Of a stretch of DNA of 64,000 nt, positions 32,257 through 43,680 are shown piece by piece (within the stretch, counting starts at the first letter, position 1; every line of letters starts with the position of its first letter). Both the position numbers and the translations under genes were made by a program. Origin of the DNA: Phytophthora sp. 'mugwort' (taxonomy: Eukaryota; Oomycota; Peronosporomycetes; Peronosporales; Peronosporaceae); the NCBI GenBank assembly GCA_033558025.1, contig JAUCEF010000008.1, positions 2,294,001-2,358,000 on the forward strand, read 5' to 3'. The notes beneath the pieces are model-generated. The model saw nothing but the letters and a program-made list of their open reading frames with translations, was not told the origin of the DNA and searched no databases.

Positions 32257-34000
32257 ATGGCCACTCAGGCCTTCTCCAACACTAGGATCGCCGGATTCTA
32301 CTTCTTGGCCGTCGTCGACGCCTCTGATGAGACGGTAGAAGGTCTCTATCGCTGCCGTTGCGGCACAGTGCGTCGCCAGGCTCCTCGGAATGGCTTCAGC
32401 AACCTTGTCCAGCACGTACGGTGCCAGCATCCTAACTACCTCGACGTGCTGCGTGAGGCTGACACAGGGCGCGGTACCCTGCAGCCATGAATTCGTCAGC
32501 GGGCCATCAACATGTACCGTGGTTGGACGGGATTCTAAGCAACAACCTTCCGCTCCGTTTTTGTAAAAACGAAGTGACGAGACGGTAATTTATGCTGTAG
32601 AATCTGCTTTAATTTTAGCGTGACTAATTAATTCCTTTTAGATATTCTTGCCTTTCCTCTATCTCTGTAGAGAATCTACTTGGGGCCATGGAGGGCGTCA
32701 CCCTGGCGGTTGAGACCAAGATCAAAGAGGAGATGCCTGACCAGTTTGATCGCATCATTGATGGGTGGACGCAGATTCCGAGCACTTCCTAGCAGTATTT
32801 GCCTGTTACGAAGTGGCCGGAGCGATTAAGCAGCCACTGCTCTCCATGGCCCCACTTATTAACGACACCGTTGACGATCACGGCGCTCGCATGCACCAGA
32901 CATTCCTGACTACAATACTAGAGCGTGACTACGGTAAGCCTTTGTACACTTGTTTCTTTCTTGTGAGCGATAACCGCGCGGTGAACAGACGGTTGACATC
33001 CAATATGGGTGTCCCGCTGGTGGGCTGCGCGAGTCACCGCCTTAACCTTGCCGTTCAGGTTTATCTACAAAAGCACGAAGTTAATCTGGCTAAAATCCAG
33101 TCTTTAATGCGCAAAATGAAGACCCTGAACTACGCGGCGGCACTCCGATATAGTATCGACCTCTGCTTCGATGGTTTTGACTTAAGTTAATTATGATTTT
33201 ACGTATTGTATTTAGATTTAAAACGCCGTTGCGGCCGATAATTCGGCAGGACACTCGATGGGGCTCCACCTATCGAATGATTGAGCGGTATTTTCGATTG
33301 GCTGAATTTCTCCCAGTGGATGACGACGACATTGCTGAGCTGCTTCCAAGCGCAAGAGCAGTCAAGCGCTTGAAGGCTCTGATGGGGGAGCTTGCGCACG
33401 TCGAGAACGTAAGCAAGGCACTACAAAAGGACGGTATTACCCTGCTTAATGTGCGGGTCTGGTTCGACGGTCTTATCGATATTGAGCCATCCTTCCGCCA
33501 GTACCTTGGTAAGCTGGGATGCAATTAATTGTTTGTTGTATTAATTACTAACTTATTCTGAATGCTATTGTAATAACTCGTATCATTCAGGGTACTCGAG
33601 CAGACGTGGTTCACTCCCCAGACTTTGAAGCCGGCTGTGTCAAGGTGCTGAATGGTAGTGCGGCCGATTTGACCTGTGCGGAGAAAGCAGCGCTGGAGCC
33701 ATTCGAGTCTGAGGTAATTGAAGACATCGACGATCCTGACCACGAGTCGTTCGTAGCTCAGCTCGAGCAGACTAGAAAGCGTGTAAGACAAGTGCAAGCT
33801 TACGAGCTTCTGTCGTCAGTGCCACCGACCACAAATCTGGTCTAGAGGTTTTTCAGCCTAGCTCGCACCCACGTTTGGATACGAGCGTCATCGACTCACT
33901 CCGTACACGTTAGAGGTGATTCTTTTTCTTCGCGTCAACAAGACGTACTGGGACGTCCGAACTGTCGACGGTGTGATACGATCTTACCTAGCGCTCTGGT
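32257..34000 (+). mobile_element. hAT transposon 1 (BED finger and dimerisation domain)
   Basis: ATG 32,257 starts a BED-type zinc finger (LYRCRCGTVRRQAPRNGFSN LVQHV, His after a second Cys pair). After an intron come ENLLGAMEGVT, MPDQFDRIIDGWTQ, the hAT core ([31 protein letters not shown]), RQDTRWGSTYRMIERYFRLA, and the C-terminal hATC block (NLV*RFFSLART, YERHRLTPYTLEVILFLRVN, KTYWDVRTVDG) ending near 33,985. TAG stands in place of a Glu codon at 33,843. Frameshifts are needed at 32,775 and around 33,190 and 33,591, where intron-like sequence (including ACTAAC at about 33,548) is present. Transposase relics of the same type occur at 60.1-61.6 kb. Confidence 0.85.
32585..32641 (+). other. 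57-nt intron in hAT 1
   Basis: GTAATT...TTTTAG, with a GTGACTAAT branch-point-like sequence 17-24 nt before the 3' end. Removing it joins EVTR to YSCLSSISVENLLG in frame, as expected for this transposase family. Confidence 0.65.
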
Positions 34001-35179
34001 TTTTAGCATGCAGTTTTAACAGAGCATTAATTGATTTTTGAGTGATGCCCGTGTAAATAATTTACGTTTGCTTGTGCGCGTTGCCGTACAATAATATATT
34101 TAACTGATGCTATTTTTATTAATAAAAATGGCGTATTCGGCATCCCTGCGTGCGGTTGCTCTTCTGGCTCCGTATCTTCTGTCAAGAAACGCCATGGCGG
34201 CCCACCACGATTCCATATCTAAGTGGTGTGCACAGTGTTGGCAAAAATCCGGCTTTTTCGGCCAAAGGCCAGGCCTGCAATGGCTAAAAACCCATGCTGA
34301 AACGATGTATTTCGGCCCTAACAATTGTGGATGCAATAGTAAAGACGATTGTTTAATCTTTCACCAATCTATATATGTATATGTTTTTGTAGAGAAACCG
34401 TGCGTGGATCTGGAGGAGAAGACGGTGGGCGTCCGTCCGTCGACGGATCTGCTGTCGTGGCGGCACGCTGACGCACTGCCATCTCGGTACCCTGCATGAC
34501 GGATTTGGTGCTGAACCTATTTCGAACGACGCGATTGTCAAGGCGCGTCGGCGAGGGCGTTGCATTTGATTTACCGTCGCTTGGTGCAGCTTAGTGTTAG
34601 TTTTGCTGTTGCAAACTAGTTTTTTTATTTTTAGTTAAACTGTTTATTCCAGCATAAACTGCGGCAAAACCAACTGGTTTGACAGCAGTCTTTCAAAGGC
34701 ATGGCAGGAAGCAGCACATAGGCTATGGACGAGTTAGATCGACGGGGAACGAGGTTCATTCATGTAACGTAAACTTAAACTAAATGAAAAAGAGGGCTCG
34801 ATGCTTCTTTACTCTTCGGAATGGTAGTAATCAAAGGAGTTGTCTACTGTGTAGCGTGGTGTTCCTTCGTCAAAGTCTTCGTCTTCGCTGTCGTCTATCC
34901 CTCCATCAGTGGAGCTCGTTACACCATCGCTGCCGTTCATAGTTGGGCATTCAGTACCGCCTTGTCCATTGTATCTCGATTCACGTAGCGTTGAAAGATC
35001 AAATATCACATCAGTCACTCCATCACTCCTCATCCGATTAGCGAAGATAAAGAAAGACTAGCCTTCGTATAGTGTCCGGTTTCAGCCGATTTCGAAGACT
35101 CGAGTTGTGTACAAGCGCGTCGCCAGATCACTAGATCTACCAGACCAAACAAACCCATTGACTCAACAGCTATGACGCC
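34001..35179. other. Between hAT elements, no confident gene
   Basis: A 130-codon plus frame (34,107-34,499, MAYSASLRAVALLAPYLLSR) and an acidic minus frame (35,033-34,809, SEDEDFDEGTPRYTVDNSFD) are open but unrecognised. The string AAATGGCGTATTC at about 34,127 also occurs at about 31,880, which hints at flanking repeat ends. Confidence 0.35.
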
Positions 35180-36960
35180 CTTTAACAAGTCCACTCCTCG
35201 ACAGTTCACCAAGGAGGAAAGTGGAAGGTCGAATGAACGCAAACGCTCGTGGAACTTCACGCCGATAACCACTTGTTTGACCGGTTTGTGGAGCAGACCT
35301 CTACGCGATACGTCCTGGAGCTGCTATGTCCCGGTGTATCAGTATTTTGCCTTCTCGCCGGTGCTTGGCGGTCCACTTCTCGACGATCATGGTGAGCTTT
35401 GCTACAAGAAAGACCCCTGCGCTCTGTGAGAGTTACAGATCGTTGGTGGTCGCGTGATCAGATTTATGGCAAATATGTGCAAGGAACATATAACAGTGTG
35501 CCTTTTGACAATCTCTGGCAAAACTCTCACGTATGCTCTTCCAAATGCTGGCGATCGGCATGACGGCCTCGCGGTGCTGAACAACTTGAAGATGTACTGT
35601 TGCGGGCACAGTTAGAGTGTTGGGACGTCGGAGGAACCATAATTGACGATGCTGGGCAAGTGTTGAGGTACTCGACAATTTCTCGAGCGCCGATGGCCAA
35701 AAAACAAAATTGCATTTTGTTCTGCTTTGTCCATGACATTAGCAACCTCATGAAGGAGGCTCTCAAGACTTCATTTTCCCAGATTACCCGTGGAACTTCC
35801 GCCGCTGAGAACGCGCTTAACGGTTCCTCGAACAAGTGGTTAAAGCGCGCAAGACACCTCGTGGTGAAGATGTACGGATACCGATTGAGACTGTGCTCGC
35901 TTTGTGTGGCCCGGTGGAACTCAATGCATGCGTGTTTTGCATCGCTACTTCGCGTGCAGTCAGCGCTGCGAAGCAGTCGCACCGAGACGAAGACTTTCCT
36001 AGCGCGGTGGCGGTATTCTGCAAGACTACTTCTGGAATGATCTTGAGAGGGCTGAGCGCATGATTGCTCCGCTGTCTTTAGCGTCGTATAGGCTACAGCG
36101 CGATCAAAACAGGGTGGGCGATGTGATCAAATAGTTTGGCGCGATATTTCTTGAATTTAAGCAAGCTATTAAGCAAGCTCCGCAGCATAACGTACAGCTT
36201 GTCACGTGTGTCGAGAAACGATGGAAGAAGTGCGAGCAACCTCTTATCATGCTGGGGTACGCTCTCCATCCACTGTACGTGGCCCAAGCTCGGAAGTTGG
36301 TTGCGACGTCAATCTCCAGTGTAGTCGTGCTCTGCAAATTTGCTGTGTATTACTATCGGCTTTTCATTGGAGTGGATATCGGTCTTCTTCGCCGAGATAT
36401 GCACCGTTGGATGAAGGGCAACTATACTTTTATGATAGCTGAGGAATTTCTCGAGTCGCCGTGGGAGTACTTACAGTACATCAAGACGAGCATCCTGATA
36501 GCAAGCTACCATATCTGGCGCTGAAGATTCTCTCCATTGCTGTCATCACAGCGACATGCGAGCGATTGTTCAGCGACTTGGCTCTCATTCAAACTCCCAA
36601 ACGTAATCGCACAAAAATGCTAAAGATTCTGAGCACAGAAATCGTTACGAACCATGTTCGCCAGCGCGCTCAGACGAGTTCTACCTATGATTCATTCCAG
36701 AAGCGTATTTTGATCCCCGACGAGCGCCAGATCGTGTACGCGGACCCCGAAGAACTTGGCCTGTTCACGCCGCCATGCAGACACAATGCCATGTTAGAGC
36801 CCCGATAGAGGAAGATGACAGATTGGACGACCCAGGCGACTTAGCTGATGGGAAGGAGAAACTGGAGCTTTGGGAAAGAATTCCTTGACGAGGTATTCGA
36901 GGACAGGGGATCGGTATTTAATATGCCGCGGCTGAAAGGAAGCCTAATGCCAACGCTGAA
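35180..36960 (+). mobile_element. hAT transposon 2 remnant
   Basis: A different hAT type from element 1. Plus strand: LLRAQLECWDVGGTIIDDAG, FVHDISNLMKEALKTSFSQI, SSNKWLKRARHLVVKMYGYR and CSLCVARWNSMHACFASLLR (35,600-36,000; the W-N-S-M block sits where hAT proteins have their conserved RW). The C-terminal hATC domain is HPDSKLPYLALKILSIAVIT followed by ATCERLFSDLALIQT (36,490-36,600), with a tail to about 36,960. At least three frameshifts and several stops make it inactive. The N-terminal catalytic Asp region is not recognisable. Confidence 0.8.
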
Positions 36961-37229
36961 CTGAAGCTGGATGAGCTCAAAGCCATTCCAGACCCGGGTA
37001 GAACTCCATTTCCAAAAGAGAACCAATAATTTTTCCTCGTGAGACATCGCTCGACTGGATTCGAAGTCTGAAAGCGATATTGGCAGAGTTCTTCGGACGA
37101 TAACCCCAATGTCAAAACGCAAACCCATCGCGTGTTGCTTCATCTATACATACGCCCACTGTGGGTTCATTGCCGTTGTTTCGAGGCATACTTCAATAAT
37201 CTCGGCCTCGCTTACTTTCATGCACCACG

Positions 37230-39154
37230 TATTTCTTTAAACGCTTGGCATTATACTACGTAGTATTTTCCCGAAGGCCTCGCCGAGTTTATTGCGCTCG
37301 TACATGTACTAGTATAGATGGCGTTGGGGGTGTCCTCCTGTCGGTAGAAGCTTGACAGGTCCACTCCTACATTCAACACGCCACGTTGCGCCAGAGTCGT
37401 TAGCTTCTTTGTGTACATCTGCGTCTCGCGAAGTAGTCTTTGTAGAAAAAGCCGCGCATGGTGACGACTTGGCCAACAACTTGGACGGCAGTGGTGTCGT
37501 GCCTTGCTGAGCTTGTGCTTTCATGTGCTCAAGTCCTGGTAACCGGCGATGTCACCGATGACGATACTGCATTCCTTACGACTCTTAAGTTACGATTGAC
37601 GAACGCCTCGAACCTCTCGCCACCGTCACTCTCGAACATGAAGTTCATGCCGCGCGGATACACGTTCCTGATCACGCCGTACACCTTTCCTCGCGGTAGG
37701 TGAGACGGTCGCAGTCAATGGAGCACGGATAATCCACCATGTCGCATGTCGGGTGTGTCGCACGCGCTGATCACGTAGTTGCCGGCGAGCGTGGCCATCT
37801 GCACGGCAAACTGGCCTGTGGCACTGGGGTCACCGTGACGAGCACAGTCTCGCCGTGCGTCCTCTGGCCCACGTACAAGCGCCATGGACGCCATCAGGCC
37901 GCAAACGACGATCAGCATCACCTCCGGAACGGCGGCCGGGACGTTCACTAGAAGCGCTCCTTTGTCACCAAATGCTCGGCGAGTGCACCATAGGGTGTTG
38001 TCTTCAAAAAGGTTAATGAGGCCCCACGTTGGCGGACAGGCGGGTGAAGAACGCGACACGCTACAGACGCTTACGCGTGTTATGGCATGCACGACATCAC
38101 TGGACTACTCTTTGGATCGAGGTCTAGAACGGCGCCACACTCCCGAGCCGCGCGTACTACCAGGCCTACAAGCCCATGAGACGACGACTGGGAGGCTTTG
38201 CCCCTCTAGACCACGACCCGCATATCTCCTACTGAATTACCCGGTCCAGCAGTCTCAAGAACTACCGGGTCTAACCGTGCTTTCCAGGCCTACAGCCCAT
38301 GAGACGGAGCCCAGTAGCCCCCAAGACCACCAGTCCAGTCACAAGACCAGATATCCCAACCTTCGCGGCCAAATCCCAACCATCGTCCGAAAGGTCTGGT
38401 CGGCCCGGGGATTGAACCCTGGCCGCTTCCGTCCGACACTGGATGCTTAACCAGCTGAACTATCTGAGCTCACTAGAAGTAGGTGGCTCACCAACAGTTG
38501 GTTCATCGGGTTATACTTGGTTTTTGTATAGACCCCAGCGGAAAGGTCCTGCAATGTCCTACTCGGCCCAGAGACGTCTCGGGACGTCCACCAGTTTCCT
38601 CCTGGACACTAAAATGGGTCTTTCAGGGTACCCACTTTCGAGAAAATCGACCTTTTTGGACACCAATTGGATACTTCGTACCCACTTTTTGGGTCCACAT
38701 GACCCAAATCGATCCCAAATAGCTAAGTAGGGTAGCTAAGTAGGTTGCTTACTAGCCTTAAAGTGTAATCTATTTTTGTTAATCAAAAAGGTTAATGGCA
38801 TCGTCAATTGCAACGATCATTCCAGTCTCAGTAGTGTATCACTTGGGTCCCGGTCGACCTTATTCAGCTTGGTCACACCTGGATCGGCCTCCAGCACGAC
38901 GCCCACTGCAAGAGCCACACATAAGGGTCCTTAGTCTCCGTAGACAGCGTCGAGAGGCCGTAGATGTCTAGCTTACAGGCCTCGAAGCCGCAGTCGAAGG
39001 GCGGCACACCTGGCAGGTACGCTCCGTTGGTGTAGTTGATGTCCGAGCCGTTGGTACCGCGGTACTTGTTCTGCATGAGCACCTCGCCCTAGTGAACCAT
39101 CAACGCCACTTTGGCGTGCATTGCGGGTGTTAGTGGACAGCTTCTTGCGGAACT
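37230..39154 (-). pseudogene. Zinc-binding dehydrogenase (ZADH2/quinone-oxidoreductase-like) pseudogene, split
   Basis: Minus strand. The N-terminal half (39,154 to about 38,830) has QFRKKLSTNTRNA, then LMQNKYRGTNGSDINYTNGA and VPPFDCGFEA, the GroES-like start of medium-chain dehydrogenases. The C-terminal half (about 38,050 to 37,230) has VPAAVPEVMLIVVCGLMASM, GETVLVTV and TGQFAVQMATLAGNYVIS (NADP-binding Rossmann motif), then YPRGMNFMFESDGGERFEAF and, near 37,300, YMYERNKLGEAFGKI, the usual end. Family members are about 330-360 residues and reduce alpha,beta-unsaturated ketones with NADPH. Frameshifts occur in both halves, and about 780 bp of unrelated DNA, including a tRNA-derived SINE, sits between them. 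Clearly a pseudogene. Confidence 0.75.
38100..38474 (-). mobile_element. tRNA-derived SINE
   Basis: On the minus strand, 38,474 downward, there is an RNA polymerase III A box (TAGTTCAGCTGG, near 38,465) and a B box (GGTTCAATCCC, near 38,410) 32 nt apart, inside a degenerate tRNA-like fold that ends CCCCGGGCCGACC. The acceptor and T-arm flanks do not pair well, so it is not a working tRNA gene. The body contains a duplicated block (CCAGGCCTACA[A]GCCCATGAG) at about 38,160 and 38,287. tRNA-headed SINEs are known in Phytophthora. The 3' end is set only roughly. Confidence 0.65.
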
Positions 39155-39199
39155 GTACCGTGGAGGATTGGGTTCGAGGCGTGGGTATTGAGCGACGGA

Positions 39200-40063
39200 A
39201 TGAGGGGATGAAGTGAGCAGGAGCTTCGGCTCTGCTTACGGTGAGTTGACACACACGTCGTTCACTGGTATTGCCGTAAAAGCTTGTCGTCGATGACCAT
39301 GCTCTTCTCGAGCTTCACAGCCTCCACAGACGATTTCTTTTTGAAGAGCACATCACCAAAGATCTTGAATGGTTTTGGGGGTTGCCGCCCGTGCTCGCCA
39401 CGACTGTTTGTATCCACCCCATCTTGTTCCCTCCTAGCCCAATGTCTGAACAGGACCCTGCACGATATGGTTCACGAAGTACTTATATGACGGGAACTTG
39501 GTCTGCCCGGCATTGCTCGAACTCCCGATGTCATATGCGTCGGTTGAACGAGAAGATTGCACAATGGTCTGCACATGTCCTCGAGACCCATTATCTTGTT
39601 AATACTGAGGTACATGACGGAGCTCAGGATATTTCACAAGCGGAACACGGCCTGGATACCCATGCGTATGTGCCCCCACGACGTCGACAGAAATGACAGG
39701 GCGTGCATGTCATATACTATTGCAACATCTTCTTCATATCAATCGTGGTCAGCCCCACGTCAATAATCACGCAACGGGCCTGCTTCATGGCCAACAGCGC
39801 CTCCCGAAGTCGTCAGTCAGGACCTCCAGCACCACACTATCGAACATCTGCATTAGTGATGAATTAGCTGACACTTGATTACCCGCTTAATAGTTATATC
39901 TACGGTTTTGCAGGGAATATTGCAGTTTTATCTGTCAAATCGAGGGCCGGTGCAATAGCTAATGGCTTATTTTGGTAATTTGGAGATCCCAAGGTAGTTA
40001 TTTCTGTAAACAAAATGACGCGCTTCAAACTTCAATTCCGCACGCTTGAAGCACAAACGAGCT
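39200..40063. other. Unassigned region with decayed minus-strand frames
   Basis: Minus-strand pieces such as EALLAMKQARCVIIDVGLTT (39,810-39,750), SINKIMGLEDMCRPLCNLLV and FKIFGDVLFKKKSSVEAVKL (about 39,370-39,310) lie in different frames and may be one broken gene upstream of the dehydrogenase pseudogene. I do not recognise it. The last 180 bp hold nothing visible. Confidence 0.3.
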
Positions 40064-40122
40064 AGTCCGGGTCAAGGGAACCTTGTTCAACACTGTTGAA
40101 CAAGGTTCCCTTGACCCGGACT
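40064..40122. repeat. 59-bp palindrome, 29-bp perfect arms
   Basis: 40,064-40,092 and 40,094-40,122 are exact reverse complements with a single C between them. The left arm begins AGTCCGGGTCAAGGGAACCT. No gene spans it; a hAT remnant starts about 150 bp downstream. Confidence 0.9.
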
Positions 40123-40269
40123 GCGCGAGGTATGCCTAAAAGACACAAGTATATACCTTGGGGCTTTTTGGGTGTCTAATGTCTCTGTGCAGCAACAGAA
40201 ACTGGTCACACGTGAAGCAAGATCGCAATACCAGGAGGGCGACCCCATTCAGATGTGTGAAATCAATCT

Positions 40270-40935
40270 TGCGTGGACAAGACAGTTACGTGCCTAAAGT
40301 GCCAGGAGGTGGTTGTGAACGCACGAGTAGAGAAGCTGGAGCGTCACATTTTCAAAAAGTTCCCCCACTGGGCGGCTAAAGACAGGGGTGCGTATATTCA
40401 GCATCATCACTATCAGCAAACAAGAGATGGCGGACTACCAGCGATTCTATATCACCACGTTATGCTGATGAAGGCAAATCGGAACAGCCAACGCAGGATG
40501 ATCTGAACAAGCTCGTGGCAGACTACATTTTTGCATCGGGCTCTGCTCGTCGCACCGTTGAGCGACCGAGTTTTGTGAAATTGGTCTTAAAGGGCCGCGC
40601 TGGACTATCAGTACCATTATGACGACTGCGATAAAGCACTGGAGCACATACACATTGTGGCCGATGGACTCGGGTTAAGTAAGAGATGACGAGTTAGCGT
40701 TTCGGGAGGCAAATGTTTTTGTAAATCTCAAACGGTCTTGTACACAGGACGAGAGAAAATGCAAGGCCGCGTCGCGTCCTTAGAACGGTGGGGAAACAAC
40801 TGGAAGTTCTACCCTACTCTTTTTGAGATTGTCAGGAAGGTTTTATCAACATCTTCGGCGGCTACCGAGAGAAGTTGGAGTACGCACAAAAAAGCGCGGT
40901 TGCTCCTCTTCCCCGCCGATGAAGTCGCATCTTGA
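40270..40935 (+). mobile_element. hAT transposon 4 remnant, internally deleted
   Basis: N-terminal BED-like finger (TCLKCQEVVVNARVEKLERH IFKKF; Cys pair plus later His) at 40,280-40,370, and the C-terminal hATC block ERWGNNWKFYPTLFEIVRKV LSTSSAATERSWSTHKKA at 40,780-40,895. The central catalytic region is missing, so only the two ends survive within about 670 bp. This hATC type (ATERSWS) differs from elements 1-3. Confidence 0.7.
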
Positions 40936-42762
40936 GCGTTTGTGTCCAGCTACACCAGTTGGTGGTTGTGTGCGTGATCGGACAACGCGCTTGGGTGTGG
41001 GGGAGTTTCATCGTCCATGATGTTGTCCAAGCGCCTTGACCGCTTGGACCCAACCACTGCAGATGGCGGTGTAACACCAACTAATAGCGATTGCGAGTCT
41101 CGATAGTGGCAGCATGTTTTCAGTTGGTTTCGGTAGTTACGGGACCGGCCTTGGATGAGCACTGGAGGATCTTCCCTGGTGCCTGCGCTGTGGTCCTTGC
41201 GACAGTGCTTATACACGTGTATTTGTAGCCTCTTTTGGCGGGGTGATGCCTTATTTCTCGTCGAAATGGTTGCGCTCAGGGACACAAGGTCGGTCTGTGT
41301 GGTTCATGCTGTCAGCCGTGTTAGTCTTGACTTGATCTTTGCAAACTGACCTGGGGCGTTGCTGGGGATGCTTCTGCTTTTGCCTGCGTTTGAAAATACA
41401 AATCGTACCTTCAGGTCTTTCAAATCGTTACCTGTCAGAATGAATAGAGGATGCCTACATCTAAAACTGTTTATGCTGTTGGCCTTGGACTCGACGACTC
41501 AGAAAATTCTTTGTAGTACTGCACAGTGTTGGCAGACCGGGACTTTATGTTTCGGCCTGGCCTGACCGAAACGGGGTGTTATCGAGAATCTTTTGGCCAA
41601 CCCCATGCCATGCATGGCATGGGGCATGGCGTTGGCCCTAGATTCTACGAGACAGTCCGAATGGGCACATTATGTGCCTCTCGACGTTTTTGCTCCTCGT
41701 TTGAGATCTAGAAGATACCGGGAATCTGTGAACGTCCAAACGCATGTCCAGTGGCGAGAAAGAGCCCATGTTTATCCAAGTCTTAACGCGACCGACAAAC
41801 CGCAACGATGGCGGCATAGCGGCTCCAGTTTCTAATATTATCGGCCAAGTACTTCGCGCCGTCGCCGCGCTCGAGACAGACGTGATCAAGCCTTCCGAGG
41901 CTACCCCAGCCAGCAGAAGTTATATCCTTACTTCACACACTGCATTGGGGGCATTGGACGGTGCGATCATTCTCTGTTGTTTGTCTGCTGCTATATATTC
42001 TCACAGCTTCTTATCGATAGGCACTCATATTCCAGCGGCGATCTCTGAAACAACATCAGCTCCGTTTGAAACCGGAAAAGAGATATCTTCCAGAACGTGC
42101 TCGGCGTTGCGACTTCGACATGATGCTTTTGTTACGCTGTAGCTGGCTAGGAGAGATCGGGAAAACCGACCAGCTGCTAAAAGTGAACACCGTTCAACAT
42201 GACGACAGCGAAGGTGGCCATGAAGTGCAGGGAGTGGTACGTTCACCTATTAAACAGTAGACAGAAAGAGTCTTCAATCTCTGCGGAGATCTTCTGGCCG
42301 ACCGTGCCGGCGGCAAACCGCAATTAGACCTTGATCGTGCTTATGGTAGTCGGTTTCATCATAACCATCTCGCGTGTGAGCTTGTTTTCCACCTTTTTGA
42401 AGGGGGGGGGGTGAACCTATCCAGCGCATCCACAGGTAGATGTTGAGCGTTACATCCCCTACAAAGCCGAACAGGACTATCGTTGGGACAACTGCCGCTT
42501 GAAGCTCAGCGTATTCTTCCACGTAGCTCACATGCTTGGTTCCGCTGTGGCCGAGCAGAATACTGTAGCCGGTACCGGGCGGCCGACTGATTGCGCCTAT
42601 GACCGCATGTAGAGACCTTCACTGAGGACCGCATAGAACCTCTGTGTATACACGCACAGAGCTGCCGTAATGTCGCAGTGGCGGAAACGGGGGGGGGGGC
42701 TTAATAGGGTGGGTTGACAGATGAGGAATGGAACTGGGACGGCAGCTCGAGCTTAAATTACA
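40936..42762. other. Unassigned, no confident gene
   Basis: Overlapping frames on both strands at 41.6-42.5 kb (plus 41,744-42,142 and minus 42,531-42,274, LQAAVVPTIVLFGFVGDVTL) are open but I cannot place them. Poly-G runs lie near 42,405 and 42,692. A perfect palindrome is listed separately. Confidence 0.35.
41601..41624. repeat. 24-bp perfect palindrome
   Basis: CCCCATGCCATG followed directly by its reverse complement, with no loop. Partial pairing continues outside (GGCCAA on the left, TTGGCC 9 bp to the right). Confidence 0.8.
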
Positions 42763-43680
42763 TCGTATTGCACAGTATTGTTGTATTAAAGCACCGTCGA
42801 GGCGTCTTGAATTTTGCATGAATGGAAGAAATAAATGCATGTCCGAGAATGAATTCATGCAAGCCTTACAGTAAGAAAATAGTGCAAACTGATGGTACGT
42901 GCGTGTCTTTTGCACCAAAGAGCTCCCGTCTTCGAGCTGAAGGAAGCATCAGTGTTCAGTTTCACATGAATTGAAGAAGTCGTTCCCATGAACTATATTG
43001 CCATCGTCACCCTGGACCCTGCAATACCAGTCGCGTCAGCTATACTCTCGGAGCAACGTCGGCACCGCCGCCTTGACAAGCAAGCGGACGTTGAGTGCCG
43101 GCTCGCAACCCAGCGAGAACGGTGCCAAATCGAGGAACTCCCTTGTGCCTGTGAGCATGCCAAGCTTTCAGGTGCAAAAGCGCAAGAAATGTATGAGCGG
43201 TTGGCTGCCGAGAAGGCTCAGTAAGTGCAGCGACTTATCGAGCTACGTGTTCGGGTTGAGTCAGGACCAAGACGTTGAACGCGCCTTCGGGGTTCAACGC
43301 CTCATCATGAGAGCCATAGCGGACATCCTGGCCGATCATGTGCCGGCGCAACATGACTTGGAAGTTGCTCTATGAACAGTGGTAGCATTCATGCATGTTT
43401 TTTTTTTTTTTTTTTTTTAGCACGGAAGATAACAGCATCCATCGCTTGCATGAATTTGTTCTCGGACATGTATTTATTTTCCATCCTTGCAAATTCAAGG
43501 CGCCTCGACGGTACATCGTATTGTACAGTATTGTATTAAACTGGATTGGTAAAACACAATTATATTGTATTGCACAGTATTGTATTAAACTGTGTTAAAA
43601 CAATTACATCGGATTGCACAGTATTATATTAAGAGCAATAATATATATGCAGTATAAACAATTATAAGATATTATATTAC
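42763..43680. repeat. Inverted-repeat element with poly-T and short tandem repeats
   Basis: 42,793-42,864 is similar, in reverse complement, to 43,444-43,512 (shared blocks include ACCGTCGAGGCG, TTGAATTT and TGTCCGAGAA), so about 70-bp arms face each other around roughly 580 bp. Just outside each arm the words CATCGTATTGnACAGTATTG and TATTAAA occur in the same direction; on the right the unit repeats about three times to 43,630. A run of 21 T lies at 43,398-43,418. Inside, the frames 42,988-43,224 and 42,998-43,375 are Arg/Glu/Gln-rich but unrecognised. Confidence 0.6.

Noticed and set aside
33515..33590. Second hAT 1 intron (GTAAGC...ACTAAC...TTCAG)
   Set aside because: Splice signals are good, but joining the exons leaves a one-base frame error, so I mention it only as intron-like sequence.
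38392..38474. Genuine tRNA gene on the minus strand
   Set aside because: A and B boxes are good, but the acceptor and T-arm flanks do not pair into a proper cloverleaf and the sequence sits in a repeat, so it is the head of a SINE.
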